Part shown: positions 33,201-43,291 of the stretch, in pieces | Layout of the letters: the number at the start of each line of letters is the position of its first letter | How positions within the stretch are numbered: position 1 is the stretch's first letter | Source: Rhizaria sp. SCN 62-66 | Lineage: Eukaryota; Rhizaria, unplaced | Direction of reading: 5' to 3' | DNA length: 53,149 bases | Assembly: GCA_001724265.1 (NCBI GenBank) | Contig: MEDY01000239.1 | Coordinates: forward strand, 1 to 53,149 | Position numbers and translations under genes: made by a program | Notes under the pieces: generated by a model | Told to the model about the DNA's origin: nothing | Database searches by the model: none | The model's input: the letters and a program-made list of their open reading frames with translations, nothing else

Positions 33201-36200
33201 GCCTGTAGCGGCTACGACGGCGGAGCTCTGCGCGTGGTGGCCACCGACACCGGCCACGGCTGGGTGCGCACCGCCAGCAACTCCGACAACAGCAACGCTC
33301 TTCACAACGGAACAGCGACAGTAATGTCGCCAACAACGTTAGCAGTGCGACCCTCAGTCGCAGCATCGCTGTTCCGAGACGAGTTTTTTGGTCCGGCGAT
33401 CCGCCAGGGCGGCGCGCGGCGCAGCGGCGCGCTGCTGCCCCTCTGTGCGGCCGCTGTTGCGCTGGCTGGCAGGGCCGTTGGCGTCCCTGTGGCAGGCGCG
33501 GATGCCGCATCTATGAGCGCTGGCGTGAGCGCGAACATGAAGACTGAGAACATGCTTGATAATGACAAGGACGACGACGATGAGGATGACTTTGCAGACA
33601 ACAATAGCAATTCTACTAGTTCTATTTCTCGTGATGTAAGCCTCGACAGAAAAATGACTTCCCGCGCGAACGCTCCGGCAGCGCGCGCGAGCGCGACAGC
33701 TCACCCTAACACGAGCGCGAACACACTGGCAGACGCGGACACGCGTGCGAGTACTAGCACCGACACTAAGACCAAGAGCAGCGGCGGCGGTGTGATTGTG
33801 TTCCTGCCTACTCGTGACCGCACCGAGCAAACGGCACTGTCTCTCGCGTTTCAAAGCGCACACTTAACGAACCCCAATTCGAAGAGCCAAGCCGCAGTCG
33901 CCCAAAGCCAATCTGCGTTGGTGCGAAACCAAACCGAGCTGATTCAGAGTCTAGCTGCGTTCAAGCTTGCTCAAACGCAGTCCGCAGTTGAGGTGCGGAA
34001 GAGTCAACTGACCCCCGGCTCTGTTTATAAAACAGCGTCAAAGCCAGCAGCAGCGACAACATTATCAAAGTCACTGACAGAGGCACTCCAGTCACCCACG
34101 ATGACTGCAGGAACAAGTGTTCCAGCAAACAATAGCCGTCGGAGTAGCGCAAATCACCCTGCGAGTAGCACGACTCAAACCGAGCTGCAGCGACTGCTGG
34201 AGCTATTGCGCCAGCATTCTCGTCTGTTGTAGCAATACAACATGCAGCAGCAGCGCGAGTGCAGCGTGTTCCTTGGCCACATGCGCGTCTCTCTAAGCCC
34301 GCGGCTTAGCATCGACACACATACGCGGCTAATCAAGCTGAAGCCACTTGCGAGCCCAGGCTATGATCGCGCTCTGCAGTCCGCTTTGGTTGTTGCGGAA
34401 ACACCCATGAAGCTGGTCAGTTCTCCATCTAAAGCGTCATCTGCTCCTTTGAGTAAATCAACCGCCCCATCATCACCAGTGAAGGCTGAGACTGCAGTAG
34501 TCTCTGTCGTTGCTGCCGCTGCTGCTGCCATCGAGACTATCACTCAGCTCACAGTCGCACCGAGCGCCAGTGCTGAGGCTGTTGCCCCCATGCCGCTACT
34601 GTGGGCCCGTGCGATTGCTGCTTCATGCGTTCTTTGCCCGCCTTCTAGCGCACAACCATTTGCGCCATCTCCGTTGCAGCCACAGGCACAGTCTCTGGTG
34701 CCGCTGTCATTTCCGCTGGCCCCTGTCACGTCGTGCTCATAGTCGCTTTGGCTTTTTTGTAGCCGCTTTCTCTGCCCGCCTCCGCCAAAGAGCAATCAAA
34801 GTGCCCTCTTAGATGAGGTTGGGTGCCGGTTAGTTGCTGCGGCGTTTACGCTGATCCACGGGTACTTAGACGTTTCCCTCGACAATCTCAGGTCGAACCT
34901 TACGCTGACACATCTAAGTACCGCCACGGCGCCCACCACTCTGATTTTTAGTCAGGAGTGTGGGAGCTATGCTATTCCACTTCACAACAGTTACAACCAT
35001 AACTTTAGCAACACAAATGCACACCTTGCAGTAACCTTGACACCAATCATGGGCGCAAACTTAGGCTCTGTGATGGACACCTCCACTGCTGCGCATAACA
35101 TGTTTTTAGCTCACAGTCAGCGCAGGTACTATCACGGCGGAGCACAACCAGGGGCTGATGGAGATCTCTCGATCTTTGCCACCGGGGCGATGCTGGGAGG
35201 CGTATTTTACGTGCCTTCGGTCGCAGCTGCTATCACTCTAACGAACCTCTTGTTCCCACCTCTGACCAGCAGCGACAACAGCGAGGTGGACAATCACTCG
35301 GATGCTGCCACTGCTAATTGTTACTTGCTGTCGTGGCTTCGTGCCCGCGCCCGCGCATTCGCTCTGCTTGCTTCACAGTCGCAATCTTTTGCGGGTGCAG
35401 CCAGGGCTGCTGCTGCTAGCCTTCGCGACACGAAAGCTGTCGTCGCTACTGCAAATGCGGCAGCTGAGTCTGCATCTTCGTCTGAGCAATCGAGTGAGCT
35501 GGTGTTGGAGCGACTCACTCCAGTGGTATCTTTGTGTCACACCGACTACGACCTGTCGAAGCACCCCGGCTTCTCTCATCTGACGACCTCGCAGCGCCCT
35601 CCTTTCGACTCATCGATTTTCTCGGTCTTGCTACTACTGGGGGTCTCGCCGCACCACAGCGCGCTGCCCCCCGCGCACCGACGCCTGGCCGAATTCGCAT
35701 TTGCGTCGCGCGTGCTCGCAGTCATAACGGCCACGACGACGCTCGCGGCGGGGGTGAACCTCCCGGCGTCAGTGGTGGTGTTGACCTCGCACTTGACCGG
35801 GATCACGCCGCTGACGCCGCCGCAGCTGAAGCAAATGGCGGGCAGGGCAGGACGCATGGGCGCGGATGCTGCAACGAACAGCACTGCAACTGCTGCCGAG
35901 TCTAAGACTGAGACTGATGCTGATGCTGATGCAGAAGCAGTTGCTGTTGCAGAGGCAGCCGGGGCAGCCGGGTTGTGTGTGCTTGTTTCTGGCATCGACA
36001 CTAAGGAGGACACGTGGCGGCGGCTTATCTTTGATACCAGCGACTCCGAGCGCAGTAAACAATAGAGCCAGCCACAGAGCAAAGCGGGCGGCGCTCCCGT
36101 CCGATTCAGTGTGTCTGACGACTGTGCGAGTAGCTGGTTACGTAAGCTTCCTCCGCCATCGCTCAGCTTATACTTTCAACAACAGCGACAACAGCAACAC

Positions 36201-38519
36201 ACACAACAGAACCCACGCTTCTTACGCTGTTTCAAATGTTGGGCTGACGTCGGCAGTCGAGTTGCACACGATAGCTGGCTGTACGAGTTGTTCTGTCACT
36301 ACACGGCATTTATTTTCTCACATCCTACGTACTCCGACACAGCTGCATTGGTTGCATCCGCTTTGCAGCTGTATTCAACATCACAACTCACCAATTCACT
36401 GTCAGCGTTGCAGTGTGTTGCCACTGCAGTATTCACTCTTGCATTAGGACGAAGCAAGCTAATTTATGCGAACGCAGACGATGCACACACGTCGCCGCCC
36501 CCGCCTTGTTTCCCGCTGGTTCTCACATCGGCCGGACGCAACAACCTGCAGCGCGTGCTCCTGTCCTGGGTCTCGGTGCACTTGGACTCCGCCGCGCCCC
36601 CCTCAGACGCCACTCTGGCTGCGCTGGCGGGCGCGTCTCTGGCGGCCAGTGAGCTGGCTGCAATTGCACAACGGGCGATTATAGACACCATCAAGTCTAC
36701 CTTTTCAGTGTGTCGACCGTGCGCAGACTCTCATCTCAACAACGGTGCGGACAGTCTCGGGAATGTAAGCGCTGACTCGAGCCTCGGCGGAATCATTGCA
36801 AAATGTGCCGGCGCTGTGCTGGCGTTACCCGAGCTAGAACTGCTGCAAACGATGGGTCTGATCACATCAGTCAGCAGCGACTGCAATAGCAACAACAACA
36901 CGACTAGGGCATTGCTTTCAGGTACGGCTTACCTTCCAACTCCCTCGGGCCGCACTGTCTTCCACTCGTCACTGGCCCCCGCAGAAGCACTGGCGCTGCT
37001 GCGTGTTGCTGATGCAGTTGCAGGCGGCCTAACTTCGGTGACACAGGTCGCGCTATGTCTGTTTTGTATCACGTCGATGGGGGTGAAAAACAACAGCAGC
37101 AGCAACATTGCTGGCGCAAACACAAATGCTCGGAAAGGTGCTGCGATGAACAGCAGCAACGTTACAGGGATGAGCAACTCCGGTCTCAGCGGAGGAGGCA
37201 CTGGCGTGGGCATTGATGGCGTGAGGTGGGACAACCTACGGGTTGCAATCACGCCGCGTGCTTACAGTAAGATCGCTGTCACTACTGCCGCGGTCAGTTC
37301 CATCTCTAGCGCGACTGCCCAGCTCCCAAACATGAGTTCAAACGATGTTGCAAGCGTCACTAATGATGACGTCGGCGTCATGCCGGAAACTGATATTCAC
37401 CGCGCGCACGCCACGATGTACAAGAAGACGACGGGCAACAACAGCAACAGCAATTCTACTGTGGTGGACGCTGACGCTTCGACAGCTGACGCGAACTTAG
37501 GTTTCGCGACTGGTGTTGTCGCTCCTATTCTTGACGCAGAAGCAGCCGCCGCTGCGGAGGCTGCTGCTGAGGCCGAATCAGAGGCTGCCGCTATTGCCGA
37601 CGCTGCGGCCGTTGCTGCTGAGACGGCTGCGCGCGGCGGCTTGACCCCAGGCGAGTCTGCCGCTGCCGTGGCGCTCGCCCGGCTACTCGGCGTGCGGGTG
37701 AGCACCCAGTCGAAGAGCAATCAACGGAGTCAGACTGTTGCTTCTGCACTGAGTCTCAGTTCCTCCTCCACTCATAGTCTGAGTGCGATGCGTGGCGGCT
37801 TAACGATCGCCAACGATTACGACGACAGTGACAACGACGGTGATGCCAAGGGAGATGAATCTCATGGACGAAGTGTTCGATCTAAGGGCGGATACTTAGA
37901 CCTTGACGACAGCCCAATCGATTTCCTCGCTCTCTCCCGTCAGTCCCCCTTGCTTGCGCTCTATGCTCCGTTACGCCCCCTTAACGCCACCTACACCGTG
38001 TCCCTACTGTTCTCCGCCCTCGTCCTCAGCGACACGCTCACCCGCGGCCCCCTTGCCGCGGCCCGCTACTGGGGTGTGCAGCCCTCCGCCGCCGCCGCGC
38101 TGGTCTCCGCGGCGCCCTCGGCGGCGGCGCTGGCCACGATGCTCTGCGAGGGCCGCGGTCACCGCGCGCTGGCGCTGGCGTTGGTCGAGTTCAAGGCCTC
38201 TGTGGTTGAGCCCGCCGCTGCGGCGGTGGCTGCGCTAGGTGACGCGTACACTGGGCTGCATAGCTACAACAGCAACAACAGTCACAGTGCGAATGGCGGT
38301 GGCGCTGTGGCGTGGGAGCCCTGGACGATTGCAATGACTGCGGCGAACCCTAATGCTGCGGCGGCTGCTGGTGCTGCTCCTGCTGATGCTGTTGAGTATG
38401 CTGCCACTGCTTCCGCCGCGGCTGCTGCTGCAGCGGCCAGGGCTGGCACAGAGGCTAGGAAGCGACAGGACCGAGACAACAGGGTGCACCAGGCATGGTC
38501 AGCGTTAATGCTGGACTGA
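30204..38519 (+). CDS. HELQ: HELQ/POLQ-type superfamily 2 DNA helicase, read through three in-frame TAG codons
   Basis: HELQ and the POLQ helicase domain are 3'-5' DNA helicases in repair of stalled forks and double-strand breaks. One plus-strand frame runs from ATG to TGA at 38519, broken only by TAG at 34230, 34740 and 36063. Read as sense it has 2771 residues. In order: WALPLQFTTAL and LYPWQAACLSLPGVL (Q-motif region); Walker A STSGGKT near 551; DEAH near 763; SAT at 833; VIVFLPTRDRTEQ near 1195; ATTTLAAGVNLPA near 1843; QMAGRAGRMG near 1877. Then come HELQ-like C-terminal helices: LELLQTMGLI, PTPSGRTVFHSSL and YTVSLLFSALVLSDTL. Motifs I-IV precede the first TAG and V-VI follow the second, so all pieces are needed for one helicase. 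No polymerase domain follows, favouring HELQ over POLQ. Asn/Ser/Ala inserts inflate it. Confidence 0.85.
34230..34232 (+). other. in-frame TAG 1 in the HELQ-type helicase (codon 1343)
   Basis: Context ...LRQHSRLL, TAG, QYNMQQQRE... in one frame. It lies between helicase motifs IV and V in a Gln-rich variable insert. Confidence 0.95.
34740..34742 (+). other. in-frame TAG 2 in the HELQ-type helicase (codon 1513)
   Basis: Context ...APVTSCS, TAG, SLWLFCSRFL... in one frame. It is followed by an uninterrupted frame through LLDEVGCRLVAAAFTLIHGY into motifs V and VI. Confidence 0.95.
36063..36065 (+). other. in-frame TAG 3 in the HELQ-type helicase (codon 1954)
   Basis: Context ...SDSERSKQ, TAG, SQPQSKAGG... 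in one frame. It lies just after motif VI and before the C-terminal helical region. Confidence 0.95.
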
Positions 38520-38718
38520 TGTTATCACTTTGCAAGCATGTGCATACATTACGTGGTGTGTATTACGCGAATAATCAATCGCGATGAGATACATGACTAT
38601 ATAGCCAACAAGTTATTCTAGATAAGCGTTAAGATAGTAAGATCAAGCAATACATAAAAGCTTTGCCATTCACATTCAAGGCGTCATGCTGCACATACCA
38701 ACAGTCATGACACAACGT

Positions 38719-40323
38719 TTAATAGTCTTCCTCGGAGTACTGCACGAAGTGCAGCGTGGGGTCCTGCCACGACTCCTGCTGCGTCTTCTTGTTGCGCCAG
38801 CCGGGCAGCCCGCGCGAGTCGACCTGCGTGACCCAGTACTTGCGGAACTCGTAGGGCACGGGGAACGGCTTGTGGTGGGCCAGTGCGCGGAAGAAGGAAA
38901 GGGACATCGCGGGGTCGAATAAGTTAAGCCGCCGGACAAGCTCGCGGGCCTTCGCACGCATGTGGGGGTCAGACGATCTATACGAGATATAAAAAAAATG
39001 CAAGATGAGACATACAAGTTAGTGAGGTAAATAATGACTACACCAAAAAAATCTATTTTTCACGCTCAATATGAACAAGTTCAAATGCGCAATTGTGCAT
39101 TTGTGCGGCGTGTGATGCACGTGTTACGTACTTAAGGAGCGCGGCCGAGTGCCGCATCAGCCCCGCATAGACCTCGGCCTTGTCCTCCTCGATCGCGGCC
39201 ATCGAGTACCGGTTAAGGAACGCTGTGCCGACGCCGATGTCGACCTCGCTGTGCGGCGAGATGGTGGCGGTGCCGTCGCGGTCCTGGGCGCCGCCGTCGC
39301 CGTAGCGGAACCCGGGCGGGTTGAGGCAGTGCCACAGCGGGTCCGTGCCCACCGACTCAGGGTTGCGGCCGCAGTCCGAGGCCGAGTCGAGCGGCCGCAG
39401 CCAGAGGCGGACGGCGGCGGAGCGATGCGCGGCCAGCACGGGGATCAACGGGACCGGGAAGGCCAGCGACTCGGCGAGGGGGACGCCGGGGGCCGCGGGG
39501 GTGACGGCGAGGGACACGGTTAGCGTGCTTGTCGTCGCCGTCTCCACAGTTCCAGTCGCGCTCGCATTCGCAGCGGGGGAGAGACTGCTGGACTCTGAAG
39601 GCGCCGCGGTGGCAGCGGCGGCGTTTGCGTGGTCAGTTTGAGTGGTGTCCGGACCCGCCGCGCTGTTACCGCCAGTGTCCGCCGGGGGCAGAGTGGGGCT
39701 GAGGGGGCTCACAGTCGGGGAGGCTGGGGTCGCGGGCACTGTGAGAGCCAGCGAGTGCAGCTCTGAGTGACCGTGGGCGTGACTGTGGGAGTGACTGTGC
39801 GAGGTGCTCACAGTCGCGGCCTGACCGTGGGCAGCAGCAGCAGGAGCGCGAGTGCGACTCTGAGAGTTGCTAGAGCGGCGTTGAGTTGCGACGTCAGAGT
39901 TCGTCATTTGCTGCAGCTGTTGCTGTTGCTGCTGTTGCGGCTGCGGTTGCAGAGGCATGGGCTCCGTTTCAGTCTCAATCTCGACGGTATATTCAATGGG
40001 AGTGCTTAAATGAGCATGTGAGTTGTGCGTGTTGTGGTTTAAGTACCCTTGCGAAACTAAGTAGTTCTCCGCATCCGCGGCCGCCGACTGAGTGGCGGCC
40101 GCGATCGCTGCCGCCGCGATGTAGGCCGCGTCCTCCTCATCGTCCTCGCTGTTGATGCCCGCGTCGTCGCTCATAAAAGCCGCCTTGTTGCGGCCGACGA
40201 CGCGGCCGCCAGCCCCGCTGTTTGCCGCTGCCGCTGCCGCTGCTGTTGGGATGCCTGTGGCGTTGACGCGGCCACCGACGACAACATTGCCGTGACTCAT
40301 GTTTGCACGCGTGCTCGCATTGC

Positions 40324-40357
<34 letters not shown>

Positions 40358-42831
40358 GCGAGTGCCTACAGTCATCTGCGCCACGGGCGGGGGCGACGAC
40401 AACTGACCTTGAGGGCGACTGCTCCGACTGCTGCGAGTTGAGTTCCTGTGAGAGTTCGCAGTGGCAGTGGCCGCCGCGTCGTTATCCCCGTCTTTCTCCC
40501 ACACATCGCCCTCGTCAGCCCAGGCCGGGTGACCGCGGGCGCCGGCAGCTGAGTGATGAGAGTGGGGAGAAGCAGCCGCGACGTTGCGACTACCGCTCGT
40601 CACTGGGGGCTGAGGCGGCGGCGGCAGAGGCGTGGTGCGGCTCTGCTTTGGCGGAGAAGCTGCAGTCTCCGCAGCGGGAGCAAGAGCCGCGTCTCCACTC
40701 TGTGCGCCATCTCCAGCTTTCGAGCTGCGCGGCCGCTGACTCGTCCTCGCACCGGTGCTGCGCGGTGCAACAGCTTCAGCAGAAACAGCTGCATCTTCAC
40801 CCTTCGCAGCGGCCGCGTCAGGCTTGTCAGGCTTGGTGCTGGAGGTGCCGCTTTTAGCAGCGTTGCCCTGACTGTAGATACGGTCATTGCGCGCCACGTC
40901 GCGCCTGTACCACCGACTGGGCTGCGCGAGGCCCTTGAGGTGCATCGACACAGTGACATTGTTCGTCGCCACATTCTCAGCAGTGCGGTCAACATCAGCG
41001 GTCATGACGTTCTCTGTGTCCAACGTGTTGGGATACAGCACGGCCTGATTTTGAATCGCTACAGTCATGAACTTAGACGCCTGACCGTTTGCGTCTCCCT
41101 GTCGCTGTAGATGTGCGGCGACGGCGGCCTGGCTTTGCGCCAGCGCGGCCTGACTTTGCGCCTGCGCCGTGGCGGCCTGGCCCACCATGAACCGCGCGAA
41201 GTCAGGCACGCGCCCCGGCGGGTTGGCCGTGCGTGCGTTGCACGCCGCAGTGGCGTACGCAAACAACGGGTCCGGCAGCGTGAGCGCCGGCTCGGTCGCA
41301 GTCGCCGAGCTCGTGTTGACCGGGGGAGCGAAGCCCCGCCAGTCATCAGTCGCGCTGCTCGCGTCATCGTATTCGTCACCATCGTCATTGTTGTTGCTGT
41401 CGTCTTTGCCCGTCTCGCCCTTCTGCAGTTGCCGCATGCCCTTGAGCATGGCCAGGATCTTGTCGTCGAACATGTGGAAAAACTCGTGGTGGAACACTGA
41501 CTGGAGGTAGTACACGATCTCGGGCTTGCAGTCCAGGTAGAGCGTGCCCGTCTCAACCACGGGCACGGCCTTGCGCGCCTGGCCCTTGTACGCCAGCCCC
41601 TCGGCCAGCACGATGCGGCGCAGGCGTGCGCGGCGGAGGAAACTGGGCGGGTACAGGCCCAGCTCCACGCACAGGAAGGGCTGGAAGAAGAGCGCCGAGG
41701 CCAGACAGGGCGGCCGGCCCTCGAGGCTGTTGCCGTAGACTTCGTCGTTGACCGAGGTGGACTGCAGCAGACACAGTGTCACGCCGGCTGCGTGGCAAAC
41801 CGCCGCAGCGTCGCGCAAGTACCTAAAGAGTACGCATAGAACAACAATTTATGAGATGAGTGAGATTAAATTTTGTCACAGATAAAAACGAAACTGTTTA
41901 ATGGAAGATGAGCGTTTCAAGACTTTTAAGTCATGGTATTTGTTCTCAAGACATACCTCGGCTCGGCGGGCAAGCCCCAGAAGTCTGCGTAGGTGCCCAA
42001 GATCGCCGGCCTCGCCAGAGTGGTCTGCCCCGTGAGCACGGAGAAGTAGTACGGCCGGCCCGACGATCCCGTGAGCTGGCGCCACGCAAACGCCGCGATG
42101 TCCACCGTTACGTGGTTTCCGGGTCGCAGCCCGCGCTCCTGGTAGATCGACCGCAGCGGCGGCGGCGCCTGCGCGTCCGCCTTGCGCCCGCCGCTGCTCG
42201 CTGACTCGGCGTGCAGGGCGCGCACTTTGCCGGTGCGCGGGTCCACCGCGGCTCCCGCACGCGCGCCGGCGGGGATGCGGGCCGGCGCGCGCGCCTGCTC
42301 GCCGCCCCGGCCGCGCGCGGCGGCGGCGGCTGCGATCTGGCCCAGCTCGACGTCGCTGATAGCCGTCTCGTCGTCTTCGTAGTAGCGGTTGCCATACTCG
42401 TCGACGTAGCCGTAGCCGTCGTCGTCGTAGCCCTCGCCGTAGTCGCCGGCGGCGGCGGAGAGGTGGCTGCCGGCGTTGCTGGCGCCGGCGCGCGACTGCT
42501 GCTGCTTCTTGGTGGAGCGGGGCGGCAGCACTTGCGCCAGCCGCCGCAGCTGCTGCCGCTGCTGGTGCTGCTGGTTGGACAGCCGCGGGTAGCCATGCTC
42601 GTCGTAGTCGTAGTACGGTCCCGTAAGCCCGCGGTGACCGCGGCTCTGGCCGTGCCGGCGCCCGCGCGCGTAGGCGGGATCGTTGAGGTCGAAGTCAAGC
42701 CCCCGGTCGCCGCCGTTGCGAGACGGGCTCGAGGACGGCGATGACGACGGGGTGACGTTCGGAGAGCATGTCGGCGTGCAGGTGAAGAGCGACGTGCAAC
42801 AGGGAGGGCAACAGCTCATGCTACTGCCCAT
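38719..42831 (-). CDS. predicted zincin metallopeptidase with WW-like segments and acylation-type N-terminus, three exons
   Basis: Exons on the minus strand are 41957-42831, 39132-41822 and 38719-38977. Introns start GTATGT and GTACGT, junctions are phase 2, and the product is 1274 residues. The start chosen has a GCCATGG context and gives MGSSMSCCPPCC, which suits N-myristoylation plus palmitoylation; an in-frame ATG lies 38 codons upstream. A WW-like segment near 250-283 has WRQLTGSSGRPYYFSVLTG. Then comes FHHEFFHMFDD with the zinc motif H404-E-F-F-H408. Far downstream EEDKAEVYAGLM carries Glu1175, a plausible third ligand. A second WW-like segment near the end has WVTQVDSRGLPGWRNKKTQQ. About 770 residues, mostly low complexity with poly-Asn and poly-Gln, separate the two catalytic parts. 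I cannot name the family. Membrane-tethered proteolysis is inference. Stop is TAA. Confidence 0.75.
40324..40358 (-). repeat. TTG microsatellite (poly-Asn) in the zincin gene
   Basis: About eleven trinucleotide units, read on the minus strand as AAC codons, encode a poly-Asn run inside the long linker. Confidence 0.93.
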
Positions 42832-43291
42832 GGCCGTGACGCTCGGTGCGCAGAGCCGGTCGAGGCAAAGGTCAGAGCGAAGGGCAACGTGTGTAGGGAG
42901 GCCAGCAAGATAGAGAAGGTTGGCCAGACTTTTGAAGGAGTACACCGAGGTAGGGCAGTGAAGTGAGAGGGTATAAAAAGGGCGATACGCAGATCACATA
43001 TATTAAACACTGTAAATCTCTGTTAATGTGCGCTTGACAGATGATTCGTAGGACGCCGATCTGGGTTTAGAATCATATCACCCCCCTCTGCGCGGACCAC
43101 AACGGGACAGCAAGCCGCAACGGCAAGAGGATTCAGTTGAATGTACAGCCATCATCATCCATGCAATAGCAATGATATTCAACTCTGTATATCTAAGCGT
43201 GACCGTGTTTATTTCTTTTCAAAGAGATCGCACTAATTCGCGTTTGTGTTTCGCTGTTGTTCCTTTTGTGTTTTTCATATCGTGCAGGGGG
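42832..43291. other. divergent promoter region zincin/ARS2
   Basis: Shared upstream region with a TATA-like box at 42972. An acceptor-like TCGTGCAG at 43280-43287, immediately before the ARS2 ATG, suggests a 5' untranslated intron. Confidence 0.5.
42972..42979 (+). promoter_or_regulatory. TATA-like box upstream of ARS2
   Basis: TATAAAAA followed by GGGCG lies 320 bases before the ARS2 ATG. With a 5' untranslated intron ending at 43287, transcription could start near 43000. Inference from sequence and spacing. Confidence 0.35.

Noticed and set aside
34233-36110. Helicase region as a decayed pseudogene or several small genes
   Set aside because: Only TAG interrupts it; the frame never shifts, and helicase motifs V and VI and the C-terminal helices are intact. 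Decay should also give TAA, TGA and indels.
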